DNA of 64,000 nt from Kitasatospora sp. GAS204B (GTDB lineage: Bacteria > Actinomycetota > Actinomycetes > Streptomycetales > Streptomycetaceae), in NCBI RefSeq assembly GCF_029892155.1, contig NZ_JARZAG010000001.1, forward strand, positions 124,001 to 188,000. Direction: 5' to 3'. Below are positions 36,513 to 46,084 of the stretch, piece after piece. Numbering within the stretch: the first letter of the stretch is position 1; each line of letters begins with the position of its first letter. The position numbers and the translations under genes are program-made. A model generated the notes under the pieces. It worked only from the letters and a program-made list of their open reading frames with translations. It was not told the origin of the DNA and did no database searches.

Positions 36513-37487
36513 GTGCGCATCGCCGTCGCCGGTTCGATCGCCACCGATCATCTGATGACCTTCCCGGGTCGGATCACCGACCAGCTGGTCGCCGACCGGC
36601 TGCACGCGGTGTCGCTCTCCTTCCTGGTCGACACCCTGGACATCCGCCGCGGCGGGGTCGCGCCGAACATCACCTTCGGCATGGGCCTGCTCGGGCTGCG
36701 CCCGGTGCTGGTGGGCGCGGCCGGCGCGGACTTCGCCGAGTACCGGGCCTGGCTGGAGCGGCACAACGTGGACACCCAGTCCGTGCACATCTCGGAGACC
36801 CGGCACACCGCCCGCTTCATGTGCACCACGGACGAGGACCACAACCAGATCGCCTCCTTCTACACCGGCGCGATGGCCGAGGCCCGCAACATCGAGCTGA
36901 AGCCGGTCGCCGACCGGGTCGGCGGCCTGGACCTGGTGCTGATCGGTGCCGACGACCCGCAGGCGATGGTGCGGCACACCCAGGAGTGCCGCACCCGCGG
37001 CTACGCCTTCGCCGCCGACCCCTCGCAGCAGCTTGCCCGGCTGGACGGCGACGACATCCGCGAGATCGTGGACGGCGCCGCCTACCTGTTCACCAACGAG
37101 TACGAGGCCGGGCTGATCGAGTCCAAGACCGGCTGGGACGCCGCCGAGGTGCTGACGCGGGTCGGCATCCGGGTCACCACGCTGGGCGCCAAGGGTGTGC
37201 GGATCGAGCGCAAGGGCGAGCCGGACATCACCGTGCCGTGCGTGCCCGAGCTGAAGAAGGCCGACCCGACCGGCGTCGGCGACGGCTTCCGGGCCGGCTT
37301 CCTGGCCGGCCTGCACTGGGAGCTCGGCTTGGAGCGGGCCGCCCAGATCGGTTGCGCGCTGGCCACCCTGGTGATCGAGACCGTCGGCACCCAGGAGTAC
37401 GAGCTGCGCACCGGCCACTTCCTGGAGCGCTTCGCCGCCGCCTACGGCGAGCAGGCGGCGGCCGAGGTGCGCGCCAAGCTCAGCTGA
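36513..37487 (+). CDS. PfkB-family carbohydrate/nucleoside kinase
   Basis: 324-aa ribokinase-fold kinase. N-terminal substrate motif RRGGVAPNITFGMGLLG; C-terminal ATP/catalytic signature ADPTGVGDGFRAGFLAG, where the usual GAGD is GVGD with the catalytic Asp retained. GTG 36513 has AGGAG at 7 nt. Closest in style to adenosine kinase-like PfkB proteins of actinobacteria. In Streptomyces a carbohydrate kinase sits near the cta genes as I recall; the substrate cannot be assigned from sequence. Confidence 0.9.
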   Translation: MRIAVAGSIATDHLMTFPGRITDQLVADRLHAVSLSFLVDTLDIRRGGVAPNITFGMGLLGLRPVLVGAAGADFAEYRAWLERHNVDTQSVHISETRHTARFMCTTDEDHNQIASFYTGAMAEARNIELKPVADRVGGLDLVLIGADDPQAMVRHTQECRTRGYAFAADPSQQLARLDGDDIREIVDGAAYLFTNEYEAGLIESKTGWDAAEVLTRVGIRVTTLGAKGVRIERKGEPDITVPCVPELKKADPTGVGDGFRAGFLAGLHWELGLERAAQIGCALATLVIETVGTQEYELRTGHFLERFAAAYGEQAAAEVRAKLS

Positions 37488-37500
37488 CCCCGGGCCGCTT

Positions 37501-37580
37501 GGTGAGCTGCTCCTTCGCTGCGGGCGGGTGCCGCCTCGCCCCCAGCCTTCGGCCGGGAGGTGTCCCCATCTCGGCGGCCC
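37501..37580. repeat. Candidate interspersed intergenic element
   Basis: Contains an imperfect hairpin around cccagccttcggccggg with flanking gcctcg/gaggtg. From memory such stretches recur in streptomycete intergenic regions. It also lies between convergent genes and may terminate them. Confidence 0.35.
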
Positions 37581-37610
37581 CCACCCTCCGCTGCGTCGCA
37601 GCTCAGTCGC

Positions 37611-39014
37611 TCAGCTGACTCTCCTCACCGAGTACGCGAACCCCCGGTCCGCCCCGTAGGCGCTGGCCGGGGTTTCGCCTTCGTAGGCCTGGCCGCGCAT
37701 CTCGCACCACGCGGGGATGTCCAGCCGGGCCGCCTCGTCGTCGGCCAGCACCACCACCAGCCCGCCGGGCGGCACTTCGCCGAACCGCTTGGCCAGCTCG
37801 ATCACCGGCAGCGGGCACCGCTTCCCCAGCGCGTCGATCACCAGCTGTCCGGTCGGTGGATCTGAGGGCACCGTCAACTCCAGCCCCAGCGGCGCCCGGA
37901 CCCGCGCCACCACCTCGGGCAGTACCGCGAGGAAGCGGTCCACCTGCGCCCCGGTCGTCCCCGGCGGCAGCGACACCCGCACGTTGCCCTCGGTGAGCAC
38001 CCCCATCGCGGCCAGCACGTGACTGGGGGTCAGGGTGCTGGAGGTGCAGGAGGAGCCGGAGGAGACCGCGATGCCGGCCCGGTCCAGTTCGCCCAGCAGG
38101 ACCTCGCCGTCCACGTAGAGGCAGGAGAAGGTGACCAGGTGCGGCAGCCGGCGCACCGGATCGCCGACCACCTCGACCTCCGGCACCAGTTGTGGGACCC
38201 GGGTCCTGATCCGCTCCACCAGCGCGTGCAGCCGGGCGTTCTCGGTCTCGGCCTCGGCCCGGACGGCACGCAGCGAGGCCGCCGCCGCCACGATCGCCGG
38301 GACGTTGACGTACCCGGGCACCCGGCCGCCCTCGCGCTCGTCGGCCGGCAGCGCGGAGTTGAACCGGACGCCCTTGCGGACCGCGAGGACGCCGACCCCG
38401 GCCGGGCCACCCCACTTGTGCGCACTGGCCGTCAGCAGTGACCAGCCGTCCGGCGCGGGCAGCCGGCCGATGCTCTGCGCGGCGTCCACCAGCAGCGGCA
38501 CCTCACCGAGCAGCGCGGCGGTCTCCGCCACCGGCTGCACCGTGCCCACCTCGTGGTTGGCCGACTGGAGCACCGCCAGCGCGGTGTCGGGGCGCACGGC
38601 GGCGGCGAACCGCTCGGCGTCCACCCGGCCGCCGCGGTCCACCGGGACCACGGTGACCTCGCCGCCCGCCCCCTCGTGCTGCTCGGCGGTGTGCAGCACG
38701 CTGGAGTGCTCCACCGCCGAGTGCACCAGGTGACGGCCCGTCCGCCGCCGCCCGCGCAGCGCGCCGAGCACGCCCAGCTGCACCGCCTGGGTGCCACTGG
38801 TGGTGAAGGAGACCTCGTCGGGCCTGGCGCCGATCAGCTCGGCGACCGTCTCGCGGGCGGCGTCCAGCAGCATCCGGGCCTGCCGTCCGGAGCGGTAGAG
38901 CCGGGCCGGGTCGGCCCAGCCCTCCTCCAGCGCGGCGGTCAGCGCCTGCCGGGCGACGGGGTGCAGCGGAGCCGTGGAGGCCACATCGAAATACAGACTG
39001 TCAGTCGACGTCAC
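37611..39014 (-). CDS. Cysteine desulfurase-TusA fusion
   Basis: 467-aa fusion. Residues 1-380 form an IscS-like class V aminotransferase: HSAVEHSSVL, VDAAQSIGRLP, the PLP lysine in SAHKWGGP (K200) and the persulfide cysteine in SSGSSCTSSTL (C323). Residues about 390-467 form a TusA/SirA sulfur-carrier domain with IDALGKRCPLPVIELAKRF, whose CPxP cysteine (C400) would take sulfur from C323 within the same chain. GTG 39014 is 7 nt after TAGCGT with no Shine-Dalgarno, so leaderless; GTG 39023 would lie inside that -10. A role in tRNA thiolation or cofactor sulfuration is inferred. It is divergent from ctaC. Confidence 0.93.
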   Translation of the reverse strand: MTSTDSLYFDVASTAPLHPVARQALTAALEEGWADPARLYRSGRQARMLLDAARETVAELIGARPDEVSFTTSGTQAVQLGVLGALRGRRRTGRHLVHSAVEHSSVLHTAEQHEGAGGEVTVVPVDRGGRVDAERFAAAVRPDTALAVLQSANHEVGTVQPVAETAALLGEVPLLVDAAQSIGRLPAPDGWSLLTASAHKWGGPAGVGVLAVRKGVRFNSALPADEREGGRVPGYVNVPAIVAAAASLRAVRAEAETENARLHALVERIRTRVPQLVPEVEVVGDPVRRLPHLVTFSCLYVDGEVLLGELDRAGIAVSSGSSCTSSTLTPSHVLAAMGVLTEGNVRVSLPPGTTGAQVDRFLAVLPEVVARVRAPLGLELTVPSDPPTGQLVIDALGKRCPLPVIELAKRFGEVPPGGLVVVLADDEAARLDIPAWCEMRGQAYEGETPASAYGADRGFAYSVRRVS

Positions 39015-39365
39015 GACCGACACGCTATCCGGCCCTCACGGCCCGTCAGACGATCACCCGGCGGCGTGCCGTTTTGTCCGGTTCGTCCGTGTCCGACGGA
39101 CCGTCATCCGATCGTCGACAGACCGTCCCTCGATCGGGTGTACGGAGCCCGAAAGTCCTCCATGACCTGGGAGTCCGCGCCTGCCGGGGCTGATCGGGTA
39201 GCGGGGCGGCGCGTTACCGGGACCTGCTCGTCAGGTGCGCATAAGGCTGGAGTAGGGTTTGGCCCGCATAAGCATTCAAACCGTGCCCGTGGACGGGTCG
39301 CCGGGGAGGCTCACAGTACTCCCGGGGGCGGCGCGATCGCGGGCGAGACTTCGGGAAGGCGCTAC
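39015..39365. other. Divergent promoter region, desulfurase-TusA / ctaC
   Basis: 351 bp without a gene. It contains TAGCGT (39022-39027, minus) for the leaderless fusion gene and TAGGGT (39253-39258, plus) as a likely ctaC -10, leaving a leader of about 100 nt. No operator palindrome is obvious. Confidence 0.5.
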
Positions 39366-40217
39366 GTGAGTCCCAACGGCTCCGACCGCTCGCCGCGGCG
39401 CACGATGCGGCGGAAGCTGCCTCAGGCGCTGGCACTGGGCCTCGTCATCGCGACCGCTACCGGCTGCTCGGCCAACGACCTGCCCAGGCTTGGCCTCCCC
39501 AGCCCTGTGACCACGACTGGACATCTCGTCCTTCAGATGTGGCAGGGGTCCTGGATCGCGGCGCTGGTGGTCGGCGTACTGATGTGGGGTCTGATCATCT
39601 GGAGCGTGATCTTCCACCGGCGCAGCCGTACCGGTATCCAGATCCCTCCGCAGACCCGGTACAACGTGCCCATCGAGGCGCTCTACACCGCGGTCCCCAT
39701 CGTCATCGTCTCGGTCCTCTTCTACTTCGTCGCCCGCGACGAGGCGAAGCTGACCCAGATCGACAAGCCGCAGCACGTCGTCAACGTGGTCGGCTTCCAG
39801 TGGAGCTGGGCGTTCAACTACGAGAACTCCGAGACCCCGGACCCCAACAGCCAGCTCGCCGCGTACGACGTGGGCACCCCGAACCAGATCCCGACGCTCT
39901 GGCTGCCCGTCAACGAGAGCGTGGAGTTCAAGCTCACCTCCCGTGACGTGATCCACGACTTCTGGCCCGTCAACTTCATGATGAAGATGGACGTCGTGCC
40001 GGGCGTGGTCAACAAGTTCCAGGTCACCCCCACGGTGATCGGCGAGTACGACGGCAAGTGTGCGGAACTCTGCGGTGTGGACCACTCCCGGATGCTCTTC
40101 AAGGTGAAGGTCGTCTCGCACGACGACTACATCAACCACCTGCAGCAGCTGCGGGCCAACGGCCAGGCCGGCGCGGTGCCTTCGGGTATCACGAGCATGG
40201 GAAGTGAAACGAAGTGA
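39366..40217 (+). CDS. ctaC: Cytochrome c oxidase subunit II
   Basis: 283-aa aa3-oxidase subunit II. The signal ends in a lipobox-like TATGCSAND, so the mature N-terminus is probably lipidated; two membrane helices follow ([38 protein letters not shown]), then a periplasmic-side cupredoxin with the CuA ligands [12 protein letters not shown] and the upstream His in [14 protein letters not shown] 39366 has GGGAAGG at 7 nt. Its TGA overlaps the ctaD GTG (GTGA), giving coupled translation. Confidence 0.97.
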   Translation: MSPNGSDRSPRRTMRRKLPQALALGLVIATATGCSANDLPRLGLPSPVTTTGHLVLQMWQGSWIAALVVGVLMWGLIIWSVIFHRRSRTGIQIPPQTRYNVPIEALYTAVPIVIVSVLFYFVARDEAKLTQIDKPQHVVNVVGFQWSWAFNYENSETPDPNSQLAAYDVGTPNQIPTLWLPVNESVEFKLTSRDVIHDFWPVNFMMKMDVVPGVVNKFQVTPTVIGEYDGKCAELCGVDHSRMLFKVKVVSHDDYINHLQQLRANGQAGAVPSGITSMGSETK

Positions 40218-42001
40218 CGATCCTCAACGAGCCCGCCGCGGCCGGCGGGGCGCCTGGGGGCACCGCGAGGGCCGGCGCGGCCCCGCGCACCCGCAAGCCG
40301 GGCGCGACCATCATCAAGTGGCTGACCACCACCGACCACAAGACGATCGGCACGCTGTACCTCGGTACCTCGTTCGCGTTCTTCCTGATCGGTGGCATCC
40401 TGGCGCTCGTCATGCGCGCCCAGCTGGCCCAGCCCGATGGCAAGATCCTCTCGAACGAACAGTTCAACCAGGCGTTTACGATGCACGGCACGATCATGCT
40501 GCTGATGTTCGCGACGCCGCTGTTCGCCGGTTTCACCAACTGGATCATGCCGCTGCAGATCGGTGCGCCTGACGTCGCCTTCCCGCGACTGAACATGTTC
40601 GCGTACTGGCTCTACCTGTTCGGCTCGACCATCGCGGTCGGTGGCTTCCTCACCCCGCAGGGCGCGGCCGACTTCGGCTGGTTCGCCTACTCGCCGCTGT
40701 CGGACGCGGTCCGGTCGCCCAGCGTCGGCGCCGACATGTGGATCATGGGTCTGGCCTTCTCGGGCTTCGGCACCATCCTCGGTGCGGTCAACTTCATCAC
40801 CACCGTCATCTGCATGCGCGCCCCGGGCATGACGATGTTCCGGATGTCGATCTTCGTCTGGAACGTCCTGCTCACCTCGGTGCTGGTGCTGCTCGCCTTC
40901 CCGGTGCTCGCCGCCGCGCTCTTCGCGCTGGAGGTGGACCGGAAATTCGGGGCCCATATCTTCGACCCGGGTAACGGTGGAGCCCTACTCTGGCAACACC
41001 TCTTCTGGTTCTTCGGCCACCCCGAGGTGTACATCATCGCGCTGCCGTTCTTCGGCATCATCTCGGAGATCATCCCGGTCTTCTCCCGCAAGCCGATGTT
41101 CGGCTACTCGGGTCTGATCGCGGCCACCATCGGCATCGCCGGCCTCTCCGTGACGGTGTGGGCGCACCACATGTACGTCACCGGACAGGTGCTGCTGCCG
41201 TTCTTCTCCTTCATGACCTTCCTGATCGCGGTCCCGACCGGTGTGAAGTTCTTCAACTGGGTCGGCACCATGTGGAAGGGCTCGCTGAGCTTCGAGACCC
41301 CGATGCTCTGGACGATCGGCTTCCTGGTCACCTTCCTCTTCGGTGGTCTGACCGGTGTGCTGCTCGCCTCCCCGCCGATCGACTTCCACGTCTCGGACTC
41401 GTACTTCGTCGTCGCGCACTTCCACTACGTGGTCTTCGGCACCGTCGTCTTCGCGATGTTCGCCGGCTTCCACTTCTGGTGGCCGAAGATGACCGGCAAG
41501 ATGCTGGACGAGCGCCTCGGCAAGATCACCTTCTGGACGCTCTTCATCGGCTTCCACACCACCTTCCTGGTGCAGCACTGGCTCGGCGCCGAGGGCATGC
41601 CCCGCCGCTACGCCTCGTACCTGCCCTCGGACGGCTTCACCACGCTGAACTCCGTCTCCTCCATCGGCTCCTTCCTGCTCGGCCTGTCGATCCTGCCGTT
41701 CCTCTACAACGTCTGGAAGACCGCCAAGTACGGGGAGAAGGTCGAGGTCGACGACCCGTGGGGCTACGGCCGTTCGCTGGAGTGGGCGACCTCCTGCCCG
41801 CCGCCGCGGCACAACTTCCTCACCCTGCCCCGGATCCGTTCCGAATCCCCGGCGTTCGACCTGCACCACCCGGACATCGCCGCGCTCGACTACCTGGAGC
41901 TGCACGGCCACCTGGCCAAGCACCTCGAGGGCGTCGTGCCGGCCGAGTACGACCGGCCTGAGCTGACCAAGACCAAGGGCAAGAAGGAGGGCGACGCCTG
42001 A
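40214..42001 (+). CDS. ctaD: Cytochrome c oxidase subunit I
   Basis: 595-aa haem-copper oxidase subunit I with 12 membrane helices. Haem a ligand in [11 protein letters not shown], CuB/cross-link region [13 protein letters not shown] (His-Pro-Glu-Val-Tyr), the CuB His pair in [11 protein letters not shown]-channel residues in [16 protein letters not shown] and the haem a/a3 His pair in [10 protein letters not shown] are all present. The C-terminal 60 residues form a cytoplasmic tail. It overlaps ctaC by 4 nt and ctaF by 1 nt. Confidence 0.98.
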   Translation: MTILNEPAAAGGAPGGTARAGAAPRTRKPGATIIKWLTTTDHKTIGTLYLGTSFAFFLIGGILALVMRAQLAQPDGKILSNEQFNQAFTMHGTIMLLMFATPLFAGFTNWIMPLQIGAPDVAFPRLNMFAYWLYLFGSTIAVGGFLTPQGAADFGWFAYSPLSDAVRSPSVGADMWIMGLAFSGFGTILGAVNFITTVICMRAPGMTMFRMSIFVWNVLLTSVLVLLAFPVLAAALFALEVDRKFGAHIFDPGNGGALLWQHLFWFFGHPEVYIIALPFFGIISEIIPVFSRKPMFGYSGLIAATIGIAGLSVTVWAHHMYVTGQVLLPFFSFMTFLIAVPTGVKFFNWVGTMWKGSLSFETPMLWTIGFLVTFLFGGLTGVLLASPPIDFHVSDSYFVVAHFHYVVFGTVVFAMFAGFHFWWPKMTGKMLDERLGKITFWTLFIGFHTTFLVQHWLGAEGMPRRYASYLPSDGFTTLNSVSSIGSFLLGLSILPFLYNVWKTAKYGEKVEVDDPWGYGRSLEWATSCPPPRHNFLTLPRIRSESPAFDLHHPDIAALDYLELHGHLAKHLEGVVPAEYDRPELTKTKGKKEGDA

Positions 42002-42417
42002 TGAAGGAGCAGGGCAAGATCTTCGCGGGCTTCGCCGTCTTCATCCTGATCATGGCCGTGGTCTACGGCGTCTGGACCACGCACAGTTCGCACGGCACGG
42101 AGGCCGCCGGTACCACCGCGCTCTTCCTGGCCTTCGGCCTGTGTGCCTTCATCGCCTTCTACCTGGGCTTCACCGCCCGCCGGGTGGACCTGGGTGCGGG
42201 CGACAACCCCGAGGCCGAGGTCTCCGACGACGCCGGTGAGATGGGCTTCTTCGCCCCGCACAGCTGGCAGCCGCTCTCCCTGGCCCTCGGTGGCGCGCTG
42301 GCTTTCTGCAGCGTCATCTTCGGCTGGTGGCTGATGTTCTGGGCCGCTCCGGTCATCATGATCGGGCTGTTCGGCTGGGTCTTCGAGTTCTACCGCGGCG
42401 AGAACCAGAACCAGTAG
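42001..42417 (+). CDS. ctaF: Cytochrome c oxidase subunit IV (actinobacterial)
   Basis: 138-aa membrane protein with four hydrophobic helices (IFAGFAVFILIMAVVYGVW; FLAFGLCAFIAFYLGF; LGGALAFCSVIFGWWL; PVIMIGLFGWVFEFY) and the acidic loop DNPEAEVSDDAGEMGFF typical of actinobacterial CtaF. Its ATG shares one base with the ctaD TGA. In the family it is required for assembly of the aa3 oxidase/III-IV supercomplex. Confidence 0.95.
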   Translation: MKEQGKIFAGFAVFILIMAVVYGVWTTHSSHGTEAAGTTALFLAFGLCAFIAFYLGFTARRVDLGAGDNPEAEVSDDAGEMGFFAPHSWQPLSLALGGALAFCSVIFGWWLMFWAAPVIMIGLFGWVFEFYRGENQNQ

Positions 42418-42435
42418 GTTCCCCCCCGTTCGCAC

Positions 42436-42469
42436 CGGGCAGGCCCCCTCCTCGGAGGGGGCCTGCCCG
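42436..42469 (+). terminator. Terminator of ctaCDF
   Basis: A 15-bp perfect stem with a 4-nt loop starts 18 bp after the ctaF stop. Confidence 0.88.
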
Positions 42470-42572
42470 TTCGTGGTTCACCCGGCCGGGCGCAGCGGCG
42501 TGCGTCGGGGGCCGCCAGATGCGGTGATGTTCCTACCATCTGATGCATCATCCGAACCCTCAGGAGGCTCCG

Positions 42573-43859
42573 GTGGCCGGCAGATGTGCGGTAGGGGGAC
42601 GGAAGACCGGGACCGGTCGGCGGGCATCCGCCTGGCTGGTCCTGACCCCGCTGGTGCTCGGGCCGCTCGCGGCCTGCTCCGGCGGCGGTCACGGCAGCGG
42701 CAACGGCCCACCGCGGGTGGTGGACGCCGCCCGCCTGGTCCGCACCTCGTCGGTGCCGGTCGCCGAACCCGGCAAGCCGTTCACGGTGACCGCCGCCAGC
42801 GGGGACAACATCACCGACGTGATGCTGACCGGCCCGGACGGCAAGCAGCTGCCCGGCGCGCTGGATCCCGACGGCCACGGCTGGCACAGCACCGTCCCGC
42901 TGCTGCCCGGCACCCGCTACGCCGCCCGGATCGCCGCCGCCGACAACCACGGCGGGCGCGGCGAGTACACCGACGACTTCACCACCAAGGCCGCCGACCA
43001 GCTGCTCACCGCCGAGCTGGGCCCCGACCTCGGCCGGGACACCTACGGCGTCGGTGAGCCGCTCACCGTGAAGCTCTCCGCGGAGGTCAAGGACCAGGCC
43101 GCCCGGCAGAAGGTGGAGAGCGCACTGACCGTGGTCTCCGAGCCCGCGGTGACCGGCGCCTGGTACTGGGTGGACGACAAGGACCTGCACTTCCGGCCGA
43201 AGGACTACTGGCCGGCCAACGCCGCGGTGAAGCTCGTCTACGACCCGCAGGGGCAGCAGATCGAGGGCGGCCTCTACGGCGGGGCGGCCGGCTCGGTCGC
43301 CTTCAAGACCGGTGACAAGGTCGAGGCGATCGTGGACGCGGCCAGCGACGAGCTCACCTACAAGCGCAACGGCGAGGTGGTCACCACCTTGCCGGTGACC
43401 ACCGGCAAGCCCGGCTTCGACACGCGCAACGGCATCAAGGTGGTGCTCGGCCAGGAGCGGGTGGTGCAGATGAGCAGCGAGACCATCGGCATCGCCAAGG
43501 GCAGCAAGGACGCCTACGACCTCAAGGTCGAGTGGGCCACCCGGGTCACCTGGAGCGGCGAGTACGTGCACGCCGCGCCCTGGTCGGTGGCCTCGCAGGG
43601 CGTGGAGAACGTCAGCCACGGCTGCACCGGGATGAGCACCGACAATGCCGAGTGGTTCTACGAGCACACCCGGGTGGGTGACATCGTGCAGGTGGTGAAC
43701 AGCCACGGGCACGACATGGAGCCGTTCGGCAACGGCTTCGGGGACTGGAACCTGAGCTGGGACGAGTGGCTGAAGGGCAGTGCCCTGGGCAAGCCGGTGA
43801 ACACCCAGGCGCCGGCGGTGGCCGTTCCCGCCACGGCCACCCTGCGCCCGCAGGTCTGA
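42573..43859 (+). CDS. Lipoprotein L,D-transpeptidase
   Basis: 428-aa cell-wall cross-linking enzyme making 3-3 bonds in peptidoglycan. The signal ends in lipobox LAACSGG (C35); two Ig-like domains (about 50-240) precede the YkuD catalytic domain with HAAPW (H333) and the SHGC motif (C351) in VSHGCTGMS; a C-terminal extension follows. GTG 42573 is chosen for AGGAGG at 5 nt; ATG 42543 would add ten residues and lacks a site. It lies between ctaF and a GntR gene. Length and architecture match actinobacterial Ldt(Mt2)-type proteins. Confidence 0.95.
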   Translation: MAGRCAVGGRKTGTGRRASAWLVLTPLVLGPLAACSGGGHGSGNGPPRVVDAARLVRTSSVPVAEPGKPFTVTAASGDNITDVMLTGPDGKQLPGALDPDGHGWHSTVPLLPGTRYAARIAAADNHGGRGEYTDDFTTKAADQLLTAELGPDLGRDTYGVGEPLTVKLSAEVKDQAARQKVESALTVVSEPAVTGAWYWVDDKDLHFRPKDYWPANAAVKLVYDPQGQQIEGGLYGGAAGSVAFKTGDKVEAIVDAASDELTYKRNGEVVTTLPVTTGKPGFDTRNGIKVVLGQERVVQMSSETIGIAKGSKDAYDLKVEWATRVTWSGEYVHAAPWSVASQGVENVSHGCTGMSTDNAEWFYEHTRVGDIVQVVNSHGHDMEPFGNGFGDWNLSWDEWLKGSALGKPVNTQAPAVAVPATATLRPQV

Positions 43860-43871
43860 ACGCCTGCGGGG

Positions 43872-43912
43872 CCTGAGCTGCTGACGGCCCGTGCGGCCGT
43901 CAGCAGCTCAGG
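43872..43912. terminator. Bidirectional terminator L,D-transpeptidase / GntR
   Basis: An 18-bp perfect stem with a 5-nt loop lies between convergent genes. Confidence 0.88.
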
Positions 43913-43920
43913 GGGATCGA

Positions 43921-44298
43921 TCACCCGGGGTCGGGTCCGTAGACGAGGTCCAGCGCGCCGCTCACGGCCGCCAGGGCCTCGTCTCGTGTGACGCCCAGGC
44001 GCCGGGCCCGAGCCGCGTACTCGCCGGCCGCGCCGGCCGCCAAGCGGTGCGCGGTGTCGCCGGTGGCGGCCACCAGGGTGCCCCGTCGGCCGTGCGTCTC
44101 CACCACCCCGTCCGCCTCCAGCTCGCGGTAGGCGCGGGCCACCGTGTTCGCGGCCAGGCCGAGCTGCTCGGCCAGCGCCCGCACGGTCGGCAGCCGTAGG
44201 CCGGCCGGCAGCTCGCCGGTCCTGGCCTGCTCGGCGATCTGCCCGCGCAGCTGCTCGTACGGGGGTGTGGCGGCGGCGTGGTCGATGCTCACCTGCAC
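43921..44298 (-). CDS. GntR family regulator, YtrA type
   Basis: 125-aa regulator with an N-terminal winged HTH (PPYEQLRGQIAEQARTGELP; PTVRALAEQLGLAANTVARA; GVVETHGRRGTLV) and only a short C-terminal helical tail, which is the YtrA subfamily layout. GTG 44298 has GAGGAG at 9 nt; the GTG six bases later is an alternative. The qcrB gene ends just upstream on the same strand, with a terminator between. YtrA regulators usually control adjacent transporter genes, none of which is present here, so the target is unknown. Confidence 0.88.
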   Translation of the reverse strand: MQVSIDHAAATPPYEQLRGQIAEQARTGELPAGLRLPTVRALAEQLGLAANTVARAYRELEADGVVETHGRRGTLVAATGDTAHRLAAGAAGEYAARARRLGVTRDEALAAVSGALDLVYGPDPG

Positions 44299-44363
44299 GG
44301 GGCGGTTCTCCTCGGTCGTTCCACAGGCTGACTGGGCGTCACCTATTGTGCCCGCATATGCCA

Positions 44364-44396
44364 AGGGCCCCGTCCGGCGGTGCCGGACGGGGCCCT
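44364..44396 (-). terminator. Terminator of ctaE-qcrCAB
   Basis: A 15-bp perfect stem with a 3-nt loop lies 33 bp after the qcrB stop. Confidence 0.85.
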
Positions 44397-44428
44397 CAGG
44401 TGGCTGACGCGATGTCAGGAGCCGGGGA

Positions 44429-46084
44429 TCAGTGGTGGCCGTGGCCGCTGGTGATCTCCTGGTGCTCCTCGGCGGTCGGCTTGGGGATCTGGTTGCCCTC
44501 GCCGAACATGCTCTCGGAGAGCTTGGCCCGGGTCTTGGTGACCAGGCCGACCTTGCGGGCGACACCGTTCTCGTCGACCTCGGCGGGCAGCTCCAGCGGC
44601 TCGTACTGCTCGTGCGAGGTGAGCGTGTGCAGCGCCCCCTGCGGGAGCTGGGCGTGCACCTCGATCATCTCACCGTGCGGCAGGCGCTTGATGACGCCGG
44701 TCTCGCGGCCGTGCAGCACCTTCTCCTTGTCGCGGCGCTGCAGCCCCAGGCACCAGCGCTTGGTGATGAAGAAGACCACCACCGGGACGATGAACGAACC
44801 CGCCCGGACGAAGTAGGTGATGTCGTTCAGCGACAGGTGGAAGTGGGTGGCGATCAGGTCGTTGCCACCGCCGGAGAGCAGCACCAGGTAGAGGCTGATC
44901 CAGGCGGCGCCGAGCCCGGTGCGCACCGGGGCGTTGCGCGGACGGTCCAGGATGTGGTGCTCGCGCTTGTCGCCGGTGATCCAGTTCTCGATGAACGGGT
45001 AGGCCGCGATCGCGACGAGCACCAGCGGGAAGAGCACCAGCGGGATGAAGACACCCAGGTTCAGGGTGTGGCCCCAGGCCCGGATCTCCCAACCCGGCAT
45101 GACGCGGATCAGACCCTCGGCGAAGCCCATGTACCAGTCGGGCTGGGCGTCGGTGGAGACCTGGTCGGGCCGGTACGGGCCGTACGCCCAGACCGGGTTG
45201 ACCGAGGCGATCGCGGACATCGCCGCGATGATGCCGAAGACCAGGAAGAAGAAGCCGCCGGCCTTGGCCATGTAGACCGGCATGAGCGGCATGCCGACCA
45301 CGTTCTTCTCGGTCTTGCCCGGGCCCGCCCACTGGGTGTGCTTGTGGTAGAAGACCAGGATCAGGTGCGCGACCAGCAGGCCGAGCATGATCCCGGGGAT
45401 CAGCAGCACGTGGATCGTGAAGAACCGCGGCACGATGTCGGTACCCGGGAACTGCCCGCCGAACAGGAAGAACGACAGGTAGGTACCGACCAGCGGGACG
45501 GCCAGGATGGCACCCTCCATGAACCGGATACCGGTACCGGAGAGCAGGTCGTCGGGGAGCGAGTACCCGAGGAAGCCGTCGAAGAAGCCCAGGAAGAGCA
45601 GCAGGAAGCCGAAGACCCAGTTGATCTCACGGGGCTTGCGGAACGCGCCGGTGAAGAAGACGCGCATCATGTGCACGAACATCGCGGCGACGAAGACGAT
45701 GGCCGCCCAGTGGTGGATCTGACGGATCAGCAGACCACCGCGGACCTCGAAGCTGATGTTCAGCGTCGAGGCGTAGGCCTCCGAGACCCGGACGCCGTTC
45801 AGCGGCGCGTACGAGCCGTTGTAGATGACCTCGCCCATGCTCGGCTTGAAGAACAGGGTGAGGTAGACACCGGTCAGGATGATGATGATGAAGGTGTAGA
45901 GGCAGATCTCGCCGAGCATGAAGGACCAGTGGTCCGGGAAGATCTTGCGCAGGTTGGACTTGGCCAGGGAGTAGATCCCCAGCCGGCCGTCCAGGTAGTC
46001 CGCGGCGGCTTCCGCCTTGTTCGCGGGCTTGGCGCGGGTGCTGGCCGGAGCGGCCTGCTTCCCGCCGGTGGACGCGGAACTCAT
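44429..46084 (-). CDS. qcrB: Cytochrome bc complex cytochrome b
   Basis: 551-aa cytochrome b of the actinobacterial bcc complex. Haem-ligand histidines are in RQIHHWAAIVFVAAMFVHMMRV (in two parts) and in FTIHVLLIPG / VAHLILVFYHKH. The Qo-site PEWY-type motif reads PDWYMGF, common in this group. About eight helices, then a long C-terminal hydrophilic extension. Its ATG overlaps the qcrA TGA (ATGA). The protein forms the quinol-oxidising core that hands electrons through QcrA and QcrC to the aa3 oxidase. Confidence 0.98.
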   Translation of the reverse strand: MSSASTGGKQAAPASTRAKPANKAEAAADYLDGRLGIYSLAKSNLRKIFPDHWSFMLGEICLYTFIIIILTGVYLTLFFKPSMGEVIYNGSYAPLNGVRVSEAYASTLNISFEVRGGLLIRQIHHWAAIVFVAAMFVHMMRVFFTGAFRKPREINWVFGFLLLFLGFFDGFLGYSLPDDLLSGTGIRFMEGAILAVPLVGTYLSFFLFGGQFPGTDIVPRFFTIHVLLIPGIMLGLLVAHLILVFYHKHTQWAGPGKTEKNVVGMPLMPVYMAKAGGFFFLVFGIIAAMSAIASVNPVWAYGPYRPDQVSTDAQPDWYMGFAEGLIRVMPGWEIRAWGHTLNLGVFIPLVLFPLVLVAIAAYPFIENWITGDKREHHILDRPRNAPVRTGLGAAWISLYLVLLSGGGNDLIATHFHLSLNDITYFVRAGSFIVPVVVFFITKRWCLGLQRRDKEKVLHGRETGVIKRLPHGEMIEVHAQLPQGALHTLTSHEQYEPLELPAEVDENGVARKVGLVTKTRAKLSESMFGEGNQIPKPTAEEHQEITSGHGHH

